Positions 21,902 to 36,104 of a stretch of 64,000 bases of DNA are shown piece by piece. This DNA is from Epiperipatus broadwayi (lineage: Eukaryota > Onychophora > Udeonychophora > Euonychophora > Peripatidae): positions 363,185 to 427,184 of the forward strand of contig JAQFVV010006650.1 in the NCBI GenBank assembly GCA_028023455.1, given 5' to 3'. The notes under the pieces were generated by a model that was given only the letters and a program-made list of their open reading frames with translations, made no database searches and had not been told where the DNA came from. The position numbers and the translations under genes were made by a program. How positions within the stretch are numbered: position 1 is the first letter of the stretch; each line of letters opens with the position of its first letter.

Positions 21902-22076
21902 TAACGAAACTTAAATATATTCCTAACAACGGTAAACAATTTATAATATAATATAAATAAAAACTCATAAAGAAATATTTTTGATGAATATAATTGAAAA
22001 TATTTCTTTATGAGTTTTTATTTATATTATATTATAAATTGTTTACCGTTGTTTGGAATATATTTAAGTTTCGTTA
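21902..22076. repeat. 175-bp near-perfect hairpin (fold-back element)
   Basis: Left arm 21902-21982 begins TAACGAAACTTAAATATATT; right arm 21996-22076 is its reverse complement with only one or two differences. The loop is about 14 bp (GATGAATATAATTG and edges). (TA)n tracts lie a short way to its left (21848-21863) and immediately to its right. It could be a tiny MITE, a snap-back insertion or a hairpin-RNA source. Confidence 0.8.
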
Positions 22077-22089
22077 TATATATATATAT

Positions 22090-22748
22090 TGTAACGTTTA
22101 ATTATATACATTGCAAATATATTGGCATTTGGTAAAAGCTAAAAAAAATAAAAGTAAATTTAGATTTTTTTTGTACTAATTTTTTTTTTTAAAAAATAAT
22201 GTACAATGAAAGTTAAATTTTTCTTTCATTTTTTTTTTATGTAAGTAGAAATAAAAGTAGAATTGGAGAGAACAAAAGAATTCCAAAAGTAAAATAAAAA
22301 AGATAAGAGAAAGTAAAAATATTTTGGCTAATTAAAGATGGCCAAAAAATATGATAAGAAAAGAGAACTTTATAACGTAAATTTTATAAAGAATCTACAA
22401 GATTATGAACCAAAAAACACAATGATAATAGCATGCGCAGAAGTCTGAAAACTGGACCTCAGGTATAAAAAGGAGGGATTCGGTTGGAAGAACGTCTTGG
22501 TTTAGCTGATATTCTTTTGTTTGGTTTTGAATTAAAGAATCCAGACCACTCTACGATGAAAAAGTTATTCATATGAGAGTAGACCAGACCTTTAGAGGAC
22601 ATCATTACCGATGGACACCAGAGAAGCTTACGTGACTAGCCTATGGAACCAGCACCAAGATCCACTAATAATCAAAGCCTGTGAGCTCAATTCAACCCCA
22701 AAAAACTATGCATAGTAATCTACTACTGAATTCACAAAATTTACTGGT
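22090..22748 (+). promoter_or_regulatory. Candidate LTR or promoter region with TATA box and splice donor
   Basis: TGTAACG directly follows a (TA)n tract, like the start of the 1901 LTR. TATAAAA lies at 22464-22470 inside GGTATAAAAAGGAGG, followed by a distinctly more GC-rich stretch (about 22430-22700) with an ATTAAAG signal, and then CTG|GTAAGTAA (GT at 22747-22748), a near-consensus 5' splice site. The only ATG-led frame in the putative exon, at 22612, has 34 codons. This may be an LTR 5' half or a host first exon; nothing downstream decides. Confidence 0.35.
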
Positions 22749-23461
22749 AAGTAATGCTTCATTACTCCTGATTGTGACCAAATTAAACATTTTCAAACAA
22801 TTTCTAAACGTATGTTTAAACAATCCCGATAGAGACATTAAATTTCTTGTGCAAGAAACATTCATTATTTAGTAACTTTCTAGAAGAAATTTGGAAGTGA
22901 GCTGTAATTGTAAAATTGTTTTTTTATTAATTGATTCATATCTGAATTGTGTTCTTTCCAATTTATTTGATAAATAATTTATTTCAAAAAATTTTTAATT
23001 TATTAGAATAAAAATATTTCTAATACCAATTTTCACTTGTGCGTTATTAATAATAGTTATTATTTTTATTATTAAATTTATTATTAGTTTAAGAAGATTT
23101 AAGAATGTAATTTATCTTTGCCAATATGTTTGAATAAGCCCAGGAATAATAATCTTAAAAAAATAATTCTTGTTACGGTATGATGTAATATCGATTAGTT
23201 TAAAAATATATTTTCTTTTTAATTTTCGAGATGCTATGTGATGGTTCAGTGGGGTCTTTCAGAACTCTGGTGCATTTCAAATAAATTAAAAGCTGATGTT
23301 TTCAATAGCATAATTCTCAACAATTACAAGGCTGACTTGATCAGGAAATATAGCTATGTTTTTAATAAAACTCAAAATACAACTTTCTTCTTTTTAACAT
23401 AGCTTGATCAATTCGCGCGCAATTTATATTAGCGTGTAGAGACCTATCAAAATGGAAAACG

Positions 23462-23511
<50 letters not shown>

Positions 23512-25029
23512 TGTAGTAAATTAACATTTTTAAAAAAATCTATTTAGTTTTTTTTTTATTATAAACCTCAATACAGACATTGTTAATAATAGATCTTATG
23601 TTTTTAATATTCACAATCATGAGAAATCATACAAACCACTGGAAAACTTGAATAAGATAACAATATAATTTATAAATTATAATGATCTAGCAAGAATAAG
23701 TTTTCCAAAAGTAACTTTCCATTTAAAAAATTTTAACCTTAAAATTTATTTATTTTTTTTTTACTTATTAAAACTTAAAAAAAAAAAAAAAAAAATTGAA
23801 AATACTTTTGTGAGAACTTGCAATTAATTTAAATCTAAGTTATAGGTTATAAATCATTATCATCATTCATCAAAAATGTTTGGTTAATATTACTATACAT
23901 ATTTCATCTCAAGCATTATTACTTGAATTTTATGAACCATTCAATATGAATATTTATTTGTGCTAAACATGAGTCCAAAATTATCATTACAATATATGTA
24001 TATGTATTCCATATGGTATTAAAATAAGCTAGTTTGGTATTGTAATAATTATGATGGTTGTTAATAAAATGATATACACATACTTAACTTTTCTATTATC
24101 AGTTTCATTAGTTTTCATAGCTTATTTATTTAAAAAAAGAAAGTTAGATTCTATTGCACTGCTCTACTATTATTTTAACTGCTGTCATTTTAGAAGTTTT
24201 TTTAATGTTAAATCTATGTTCTTGCTTTTTTCAATTTAATAATTTAAAAAAATGTAAAGTATCCAGATAAAAGTTTTCAAAATTTTTTACCCTATTGTTA
24301 AATGAAAGATGTTGACAATTTTTGTAATCTGATGTTTATTTTATTTGTAACATTATATTGAGTAAAATTTCTAATTTATTAAATATTTCACATATTTTAG
24401 ACAATAATTGTTCAAAAATTATTTTACTATCTATATATGTTTATTTTTTTTTGAAATATCTGTTAATAAATTTGAATATAACAATGTTATGAAGACAAAA
24501 CTGTATGACATTCATTATGTAATATCCTTATTGACAAAGTTAACATTATGTTTTTTTTTTAGCTACACTAAAAAATATAAACCAGTTTTAATAATTTATA
24601 GTAAAACTTTAGAGATTTTTCAGGAATTATTATTTATTTATTTGCACTTTATAAAGGAATGTAAGATAAAAATGTCCTTGTTGATTTTCTGAAGCGTTTT
24701 TGTTTACAACACATTTTTTTCAAAATTTGAAAGTTCAAATATGATTTTTTATATTAAATGAAAATGAAATGAAGTCCAATTTATTTGGTATTATTAAAAG
24801 AAAAATGAAAAGAGTAACAAGAGAATAAATAAGAGATTGAAAGGGTTAATTTATTCTTTCATTAAATAACTTAAATAATAATTAGTTTAAGAAGTAATAA
24901 TAAAAATTATTAGAGACAATAATTTCCATACATTTCATCAAAACAATACATAAAAGAGCCTCATTTACCAGACAAGCAGCCTTTCTATTTAAATTAATTC
25001 TAGAAATTGTTTGAAGTAAACAAATATGG
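22749..25029. other. No recognisable gene
   Basis: AT-rich; several short hydrophobic ORFs that look random. Notable simple sequence: (TA)n(GT)n at 23464-23510 and an A-run near 23776-23796. An imperfect inverted repeat sits near 23330-23410 (GACTTGATCAGGAAATA against AACATAGCTTGATCAA). Confidence 0.5.
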
Positions 25030-26200
25030 TAAATGGGAGTAGCTTTTGACTCTGTGCAAATTGATATTGTTATAAAGAAACTGAAATATCTCAATCTTCT
25101 AAAGCTAGAAATACATATAATGCTAAAAGCTAAAACATCACCTTATATGTATTCCACATTAATTGGTACCCAAGGCTCATCTCTCAGTCGTGTTTTACTG
25201 TTTACTACATATATTTAATTTGTTCCAGACATCCATGATAAATTCTATTTTAAGTAAATCATAATTATTGAATTTTTGTAAAGTACTAATTATGATTTAC
25301 ACACAAAACAATCCTTATGGAAATCCAGAAATGGATCAACAAAGACATCATACTGATAGCAAATGAAAAATATTATAAAATAGAAAATGGATGGCCAATA
25401 GTTTTTTTCCTTTTAGTTCATGTTTGCAGCTTATTCCTCACTAAAATTGAAAATACAATTATCCCAAAGTTTTTGCTTTTGAACACATATAGACTGTATA
25501 TTAGGCACATTGATGATGAACTAATTTGATAGTCAAAATGCAAATTATGAGAATAATTATTAGAATAATTGTCATCTTTAACTTGGACTGTAGAAAAGAA
25601 AGATAAAGATTAAGGAATTAAATTCTTGAATCTGTATGTTCAAAAGCACATTAATTTGTTGAACTACAAAATGATACTAAACCAATAATCATAAGAGAAG
25701 CAATCTACCCTATGTGTTTAACACATATATCACCCAATAGCTGGATTGAAAGGTTTTTTTTATACGGTTTAAGAGTGATAAAATAAAGAACACAGATGTA
25801 TATGTCAAAAATTTACAAAATTTAGATGTAATTATTAACATAATTCTTAATACAATTGATGTATTTTACAACAGAATGAAAAAAAAAACCCTCAGCCTTA
25901 ACTTATGGAGACTACAAATTGAATAGTTTTCCATATATTCTGAAAGTGCTTAAAATTAAAGTGAATATGCTCAGGAAAATGCAATGTAAGCTTTCAAACT
26001 CTCCATCACTAAACAAACCACTTAACAATTTAAATGACAAACTTCTACAGACTTAGCTCAACAAATTGTTTATAAAATCATTTTATCCAACTTTTTGGTA
26101 AGTTGGCATATTATGGGGAATCATGGCTAATATTTCAATAAGACAAGCCCAGCATAGGAATGTATAAAATAGAGTATATAAAAGTTTTGAGTTTTCCTCA
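25030..26200 (+). pseudogene. Decayed non-LTR reverse transcriptase remnant
   Basis: At 25033 the plus strand reads AFDSVQIDIVIKKLKYLNLL, like the KAFDSV block of Jockey/CR1-type RTs, then GTQGSSLSRVLLFTTYI, like the GxPQGSxLxPLLF block. Near 26030-26160 broken frames give LNDKLL and ILWGIMANISI, recalling the LYG.xLWG block after the RT. A separate frame at 25317-25529 has ENTIIPKF and YIRHIDDELI, which instead resembles the catalytic end of a Penelope RT. All frames are stop-ridden. It is an RT remnant, but the clade is unsure. Confidence 0.4.
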
Positions 26201-28639
26201 ATATAAATATGAACCACTAGCAAAAATCTGACCATAAATTTGATTTGTCAAAAGCTAAATTGTATACATTTAGTAGGAAGACAAAAATGAAAAAATAAAG
26301 AGGCTTAGGAAATAGCAAAATCAGATTATCAATAAACAAAAAAGGTGCAATCATCCCCCTCTCAAAATAGTGAACTGTTTAAATGGATTTAAATAGTTTT
26401 GAACAAATAAAACAAATTTACATGTTAAATAAAATAATTATTAAGTGAACATAAAATCTTAGAACACTAAAGAAGTAATAATGCTATGATTATGATGTTT
26501 TACCTATAACACGCCTACTAAACATTAATAAAAAGCTATGTTTCAATTATAAAGACTACCTTTTCTGTATGAATGCTCAAAATATTTATTTGAATATTGA
26601 AATTAATTAATAAATTTAAAAAATATACGATAATATGATACTTTTAAATCTAGTGCATTTTTATGGAAAAAAATTATAGAATTTCTTATAACAAAACGAG
26701 TTGATTTTTACCATTACATTAATTAGCATTTACCTATTCACATGTTTTGATAATTAGATATAGAAAAAAAACATTTCACTATAAGAGAGGAGAAAACCTT
26801 TAAAATAGTTTAAACACTTACGAAAATGTAAAGATCATACAAATTTATATTTTGGAGAGAAAATAAGAAAAAAAAAATAGAATAATAAAAAATAATAATG
26901 AAAATAAAATTTGTTTATTATTTATACTTAAATTATTATTTGTATTAAAAATTATTTGTGAATGTACATGTTCTCATCATAGTACTATTTTACCATGACC
27001 TTTTTTTTTTAGCCCTTCTTTCTCTCAGGGCGGGGGGGCATCATTCCCTTCTGGTTTTTTCAAATTTTCTGATTATAAAACCAAAAACTTTCGCCCTAGA
27101 AGTTCTATTATTATTTTTTTTGTAGATTCAAATTTTATATTTTTCTTATTTTATAGCTAATACTCATTTTAAAATTAACATAAATATACAGATTTGATTG
27201 ACACGCGTTAAATTTATTTATTTTCTAATATAATAAAGAAGTTAAAACTAATAAATAAATTACTGAAAAGAAAACAAAAATATTCATCGAGTTATATTTT
27301 TGGAAAAAGTAAAACCAGTACATAAATGAAATTCCTGAGCAGAGGCTAAATGTATAATTTGTTTTATTATTGTGTATAAGTTTTATTTTTTTTTTACAAC
27401 TAGTATTAACAATTATAAATTTTCAGAATGTTATTATGTGCAATATGTCCTTATTTCATATCACCATTTGGTGAATGAAAATATTTAAATAAATTAATAC
27501 TTGCTTTTATAAATAAACATTGTTAAAAATTATTATCATTTCTCCTTTCTAAATTTAATGGTGTTAATAAGCTGTAATTTTTGATATGGTTAGAATTGGC
27601 TTCTGTCTATAACATGATCATACCCATTATCTTAATTGAGACAACGAAATGATGTTAAACATTTGATTTCTCATTATTTTAAATTTATATTCTTAATGGT
27701 TGTTTTACTGCTGGTGATGTATCATGCCCAGATAACTGGTAAATTACATGCTCAGATTATGTTATAATACATTTCTACAGGCAATCTGTCATGTGTTGAA
27801 TTGAAAATAAGTGTTATAATACCATTATGTACATTTAATACAATTATACATAAAATTAATGGATTACTGCTATACATCAGGTCATCTCACACAGGTGTAG
27901 ATTCCCTTAACAAATAACACCAGGAATATCCAACTCATATAGATAACCCAAGGGAATATTAAGTGAGTTTCTATCAAACAGAAGTGTGGTCATCCTTCCA
28001 TAAATAAATATAATAAACTATACATCAGTATAAATAATAGACAAATTATTTACAACTGACAACTCATTCCCACATAGACATATACTTGAAAAATGCATAA
28101 TAATACCAAATAATCACAGAGATTAATACTCAAATCAACTACTTTATTTCTGTTTTATATATCATGAAAGACTTTCATATTTTATCTTTATTATTAGTTA
28201 ATATATTGACTTATTTAGAAGAAATAAACTGAGGGCATATTAGCACACCTCATCTTCCTTAATAGCCTTCAAGATTTCATTGTTCAAGATATTACAATTC
28301 ATTTATTTTTTAAAAAAACTAAAAGAAAACATGATCTTAAATCTATTTTTTTTTACAATTTATAATGCATGGCATCTTATCACTTTGGCACATTTTAATA
28401 GCAAGATGAAAATTGTTTGTCTATTTGGGTAGGTCACATTCAGAGTCACCTTTGTAATTTACCAATTGTTGTATATAAACAGACAAAATTCTCCATACAG
28501 TAGTGTAACAATTATGTGCTAGCATAAGAAAAAGTGATCATGTGGTGTATATATTTAGATAACTCAGCATATTTAAAGTCATTTTAGCTTAAAACCAATT
28601 CAGAATCATTGATATAGTAAACCATCTTTATTGTTACTC
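26201..28639. other. No recognisable gene
   Basis: AT-rich, stops in all frames. A GGGCGGGGGGGC run at about 27028-27040 stands out against the background. The part next to 28640 could belong to the decayed gag element downstream in minus orientation, but no protease or RT motif was seen. Confidence 0.45.
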
Positions 28640-30560
28640 TAAGAGTTACGTTTAACCTCTGTCCTGGTTCTAATCCTTAAAATTTTAGAATATCCTTTCT
28701 TGCCCATTTACTCTTGCTAAACATTTTTGAATTTTTTCCTGGATCTATCTTTTTTATACTTATTCCATCTTGTACTTATACAGTGATATGTAGATCCATG
28801 TGGTAATCTGTTAGGAGTTCTTGTTTTTATCAGCTGGGGTAACCTTGTGAATGCTTCACTATTATTGTTTTTGTATACTGCCTGTACTTGTCTGTCTTTT
28901 TCTATTTCTTCAATATGGATAAATTCTGCATGTGTTATTTACATCCATACATTTTATGTTTGTTTTAAATCTTCCATTATGTATGTTTTATTTTTTCTGT
29001 TGAAAATAACTTTCTTCTTCATGATCAAAATATTCTGCTTGTTAATGTCTTGACCATCATTACCAATCAATATTTGTTCAATCTTAAGAGGCAAATTTAT
29101 TTTTATGATCTGAATTTTCTAACCTTCAGTTAGAGGATGTGCATTTAGATATGTTAATCTAATTACTCATCTTAAAAGATAGTGGTAAATGTTTCTACAG
29201 GTTTACACCTTTCTGATGAGACTTTGTAAAATATACTCTCTTGATATTCTTTGGTCTAAAAGATAGTCAATAATCCTTTCCTATACTTTGAAAAATACTA
29301 GAATAAACAAAGAATCACACCATACCTGAAATCCTCCCTGTAAATGGCTACTAGATATCAGCAATTTAATTGCTTCTAACGTTATACTAAAATATTTTTC
29401 TAGACTATTTTATTTTCAATATGGGCTTCACCAGCCTGGTCCCTAAACATTTTTTATCTTCAAAAATTGTTTCACTGATCTATGTATCTTATTATGAGAT
29501 ATAGGATTAAGCCTGGCCTATTTTACATTTGTTTTGATTTCCATATTATCTACTTCAATGAAATTTGACACTATCTGACCTCTAATAACCAATTTAAATT
29601 GTTTTAACCTATTTAAGAATGGTTTTCCAATGTACAATAATTTCTTCAAAAATCTCTGGAATATTTTTTTTCTGTGTTAGTTTCCTATTGAAACATTCTG
29701 ACTATATGTTCATTCTTTTTTCCCATATTAACTTTTATGATTAATCATTGATACTCAAACTTGCATTTGTTATATTACTTTTTTTCTCACTTGTAAATTC
29801 CAATGGTCTATTTTCTACTATTTAATCCATTTTTTTAATCATCCTCTTGAATCATATCCTCCTTTAATCATAACATTGACTATTGTTCTTACTTCTCTTT
29901 CTTATCTTTCCATTTCCATCCACATTTTGAGCATAATTCATTCCTTTATCATGCTCTTTTTTATAAACTTTCATGATTTGGTTGATACTCAGGATAGTTT
30001 TATATATCCTCTTGTTCATCATTTTATCATCTATTACTATTTTCTGATCGATTTCATCCATTTCATTTAATATATTTTGATAGCCATTTTGTATTTTGCT
30101 TAGTAGTATTTTTTTTCTCTTTGCTGATTCCTTTCTTCTATTTTAGCAACATTTTTCTTTCTTTTCTTTTCTTTTGATTATACTATTCTTTTTTTCTTTT
30201 CTTGTATTATTCTATTCTTTGTTCTGCACACTTTTCAATGCCTTTTATCTTCTTTAGCACCAGATTACTTTCTTCTGTCATTTTTATTGTATCTTCTTCT
30301 TATACTCTTTTTTGATCTTGTATTTTATCATTCTATTGCATGATCTGTTGAATTTTCAATGCCTTCTATTTTCTTTAGAATCATTTGACTTTTTTCTGCT
30401 CTTTTTTATTTTATCTTCTCATCATTGTGTTTTTTTATTATTATTTTTGTGGTTGGTATTTTCTTTATGTATTCTGAACTTCTTTGATAGCCTAGCATAA
30501 TCTAAAACATATGGATTCAATTCATTAGGTTCCTTCATTTGTTTGCTGTTAAAGAAAGAA
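28640..30560 (-). pseudogene. Decayed gag of a long-LTR-type retrotransposon
   Basis: Reading leftward, 30560 to about 29600 is lysine/asparagine-rich, coiled-coil-like and full of stops. From about 29470 one frame aligns with the intact gag at 6016: KQFLKIK (KFLKIK there), SLEKYFSIT, ISSSHLQ (ISSNHLY), VWCDSLF (WWQSLFD), then IYHYLLR, RLTYLNAHPLTEG (KLKTLTAFPLSEH) and INLPLKIEQILI (HNLPRQIEQVLI). The order and spacing of these blocks match across about 150 residues despite at least five stops. The downstream end (28840-28640) is basic, like the gag tail. No LTRs or pol were recognised around it, so it is an old relict. Confidence 0.72.
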
Positions 30561-32800
30561 TATAATCAATAAGTATTTTTTACCAATTTTTCTCATGTCA
30601 GCATGTACTTTGTAATAGTTTACTTTCATGAAACCAGCTATAAACTAATATTTGATTACATTTAATATTAAAAAAGGAACAAGTAAATTTTAATATTATT
30701 TTATAAAATAAGTGTCACATCATTTATTTTCTAAGCAGCCTTTATGACTACATAATACTATGATTCTAATCTCAATTTACGTGAACCTGTCTCAATGCTT
30801 GACTTTACTTGTCTACTATAAATTATTTTCTATTGCATTATTTTTCAATTGTATCGTGCTCATTTCACATGTGACTGATCTACTGCTTCACTATTATTTT
30901 TATTATTATTTTACTTTAAGTAAACATACATACCTACATTTTCCATGATGAACTATTTATTCAAAACTATTTTACAGATGTCTGATGGAAAATGACCTGC
31001 ACCTATGGCTTAAATAAAAAATTCCACCACCAGGATATAACTACACAATTCAGCAAAAACACTAATGAGATACCTGAATTAATATACTTTTTGACACTTA
31101 CAGCCATAAATAAAACTAATAATGCAAAAATATTTGCAAAACATGGAATTTTTAAATCTTTGAGGCAGGTAAATACAAAACATTCAAATATATTAACTGT
31201 AAATGACATATGAGAGAAAATATCAAAACTCAAAAATGTGTCAGTATAATGTTGAGATAAAATACTCCATGGAAGTGATATCTTCAAACTTATGACAAAA
31301 TTCTCCATTCATAATCAGTGCTAAAAGTCCAGTTAAAGAAACACAAGCAGACAAGAGCACAATTCAATGTCCAAAAGTACTGCTTTGACTTTCTATTGCG
31401 CATTCCACACAAACTTATTGTTATAATTTATAATGCATTTACAATTTAATAAACATATAGTCTCAATTGATCAGAGTTTAATGTAATCCTTTCTAAGATA
31501 ATTAGATTATATGGAAAAATTGAGATAAAGACCAATATTAATATAGTAGACTTTAATATATTGTTGCAGCAGTTACTCATGATTCATCTTTTGAAAGAAA
31601 AAGAACATTCACATCCCAGTTGTTAAGAGTACATTGGGACTTTAAGTTTTAGTCTGAAGTAGGTTTATCTTACTATTAGCTTAAAAATTCTGAAATTTAA
31701 TATGAAGGAATGCAGAGCCTTGCAAGGAGTTAAGCATCATCAAACTTCACTATGTAGACTGTTTACTAGAAAATGAGATTACCCTAAAGAAATCTACAGC
31801 AATGCTTCTGTTTCCATTCAAAAACATTAATGTCTCAGCCTACTTGAAACATAACCTGAAGGATATTATATTGAAAAATAAATAAATTTAACTTCTGTCA
31901 ATCTAACTTGGGAATTTGTGTTAATTTAGAAATTAGTATTAGTTACAAATTAAGATAAATGGAAATTGAACATGTAAAAAAAGTTAATAAGAAAATTTTT
32001 GGTAAATCAGAACATTTTGAGAATTAAAAAAGTAAAACTGAACTAGAAAGATATTTCAAATTATATATTTCAAATTATAAATTTGAAGGACAAATAAAAA
32101 GAAAACATATATATGCCAAAATGATTATAATGTACTCATCTTCATTTACAAAATAACTTTTAATATAAGTAATAAATTTTAATACAAATAATAAAGAATA
32201 TTTTTATAGAAATATTTTTATTGAAACATTATTTTTCTAAAATAAAACTAATAATTTAGTTTAAAATTTAATTTTTCACAACTGGGATGCTACTGTTGTT
32301 ATTTCAAAAACTGAATCAAGAAATACTTTTGCTCACAAGATAAAGAGGTCTACTTTTTTATCTACCACAATGCTTTAATTATTTGTAATAATCCTGTTTC
32401 CATCTAATCATGTTGTATTAGACAAAACAGTATTAAGTCCTGACTAATTGAATCTGTTTTTACAAAAAGGTTATTTGATTTTTAACTTTTTGTTTTAATT
32501 ACACAATTCAAATCATAACAGCTGTAGTTTTTTTTTGTCTTAACAATGCAAAAATAGAATAGTCCTTAAGTTTCTTTCATTTCAACAGTATTGCTTTTCA
32601 TTTTACATAGATAAAGAGAAAAGAATAAAAAAACATTAAATAATTAAAACAGTATTTCTTATCAAAATGTTAAAAACATATTTTTTTTTGTATTTCCTTT
32701 AAAAATCTGATAAATAGTATATAAAATATTATTTATTTATATCTCCTTCTCCTCCATTTTTCTTCTTCTTTTGTTTCTTCTTCTTCATCTTTTTTCTTTT
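30561..32800. other. No recognisable gene
   Basis: AT-rich and unstructured on inspection. The two overlapping ORFs near 31000-31308 are on opposite strands, and neither resembles a known domain. Confidence 0.45.
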
Positions 32801-34413
<1,613 letters not shown>

Positions 34414-34471
34414 ACTACTACTACTTCTACTACTACTATTACAACTACTACTACTACTGCTGCTGCTGCTG

Positions 34472-34566
<95 letters not shown>

Positions 34567-34620
34567 ATTACCACTACTATTGCTTCTACTGCTATGATTG
34601 CTACTACTACTTTTAAAAAG
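34414..34620. repeat. Compound (TAC)(TGC)(TAC)(TAA) trinucleotide array
   Basis: Imperfect TAC repeats, five TGC units near 34457-34471, a long pure TAC block to about 34536, TAA units to about 34562, then degenerate TAC-like triplets. Confidence 0.93.
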
Positions 34621-34730
34621 TTAAAACCAATAAGTAATTTATTGTAGAAAGAACAAAAATATGTGTTTTATTACTTTTAAAAAGAAATTAAAAATCCTAA
34701 ATACATGAAATTAGAGTAGACAGAAATAAT

Positions 34731-35361
34731 ATATATATATATGAAAAAAAACAAGTAAAAAATTTGTTAACACTCATATTTATGTCAATAGATGGTGTTC
34801 TACCAAAAACACCATCAAGCATAAGTTTGTTTCACAAACGTCAGAGCAAGCATTCACTATCTCTAACTTTAGTTCCACCTTCAGATCATGATTTCAAGCT
34901 ATTTGCTATCATCAGTGAAAGACAGGAATAAGAAAATAGATCTAAACACAAACTCTGAGTGCTTATGAAACAGTTTCTATTCAGCTTGCAAGCAGGAATC
35001 TTTTAGACATGTGATGTTTTCAAACTCAGCATAGCAAGCCAGATAGCTATATGGGTCTGATATCAGTTCAGCATCACCACATAGTAGAAGCCTCTGCAAT
35101 ATATATCATTTCAAGAAAGACCTCAAAGGTACATTTATGAAAAACAAAAATAACAAGTTAAAAACTTGCTAATGCTTGTATTTATGTCAATAGATGGTGT
35201 TCTACCGAAAACACTGTCAAGCGTAAGTTTGTTTCACAAACATCAGTGCAAGCATTCACTATCTCTAACTTTAATTTCACTTTCAGATCATGATTTCAAG
35301 CTATTTTGCTATGCTTGATGGTGTTTTTGGTAGAATGACATCTATTGATATATATATATAT
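34731..35361 (-). repeat. Hammerhead-bearing ~400-bp tandem repeats, second locus
   Basis: One full unit (34743-35138) and a second unit truncated near 35312, in direct tandem (the TCAATAGATGGTGTTCTACC block recurs at about 34789 and 35190). They are homologous on the opposite strand to 1-1189: TCTGATATCAGTTCAG, the CAAACTCAGC block and the GATTTCAAGCT block are shared. At 35313 the array switches to an inverted piece (GCTTGATGGTGTTTTTGGTAGAA). (TA)n flanks both ends. The cleavage-type sites of the two units are 402 nt apart. One core is intact (next entry). Confidence 0.75.
34875..34923 (-). ncRNA. Type I hammerhead ribozyme candidate with complete core
   Basis: On the minus strand: GTCTTTCA (34923-34916), CTGATGA (34915-34909), stem II with AGC/GCT around AAATA, GAAA (34895-34892), a very short helix III, cleavage triplet ATC ending at 34884, and TGAAGG (34883-34878). 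The last segment pairs back with CTTTCA over six pairs: A-T, C-G, T-A, T-A, T-G, C-G. Both invariant boxes and a permitted NUH site are present. Weak points are a U-U mismatch at the base of stem II and a short helix III loop. The layout is that of metazoan type I hammerheads found in retrozymes and Penelope-like elements: self-cleavage would process tandem transcripts into monomers. Confidence 0.6.
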
Positions 35362-36104
35362 AGTTTTTTTTTTGTTTTTGATAAATTTTTAAAAATATAT
35401 TTAATATTATAAATGTAACCTTAATTTGCTTTTTTATAATTAAAAATAGAATTGCATTGACATAATGCAGGTTGATATAATATAAAAATATAAATTATAC
35501 CAATTGTAAGTTTTTCAATGTGTCTATCAATTTATTCTAAAAAGCTAATATATTTGTAATTTATACATCTTTATTTTATAAAAAAAAATAATACATATAA
35601 ATATAAGTCTTGTAAAGACACCTATCATTTATGTTAAATTATTGATATAATGATGTAATCTGCAGAAATTTGTCTACAAGTTGATGTAACACAAGCATGA
35701 ATCATGTTACTATTTTTCTTTTCTAAATTTTGTATAAAAGATCATTAAATATGAAATAGATGATGCCACATTGATAAAATAATGACAGGGATAATCATGC
35801 TATATGGATATAAAATTTTGCTCTCTGATTTATCCTAAGATAAAAAGTGGTGTCTTCTAATTTGATACTTTTACTATATACAAGTTATAAGTCATTAGTA
35901 AAGATATTTTATGTTAAAAATAGGAAGAATCCCAGCTTCCTTGATATTTTTATAAATAAATAAGATTCTGCAATAAAATGTAAATTAATATTAGTAGTTC
36001 AGACTTGATGGAGTTAAATAAAAATTATAATAGGCATATTTATATAGGCATATTTCAGCTAAGATATATCCAAGTGGTAACTGATTGATTATTAAAATAA
36101 TGTT
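35362..36104. other. No recognisable gene
   Basis: AT-rich sequence; nothing recognised. Confidence 0.45.

Noticed and set aside
24051-24692. Two short hydrophobic ORFs as possible small membrane proteins
   Set aside because: Composition is what random AT-rich DNA gives (Phe, Ile, Leu, Tyr, Lys); no start context, domain or conservation evidence.
25317-25529. Penelope RT catalytic motif (YIRHIDDELI)
   Set aside because: Suggestive, but neighbouring blocks in the same stretch fit a Jockey/CR1-type RT better and the frame is isolated; reported only as an unassigned RT remnant.
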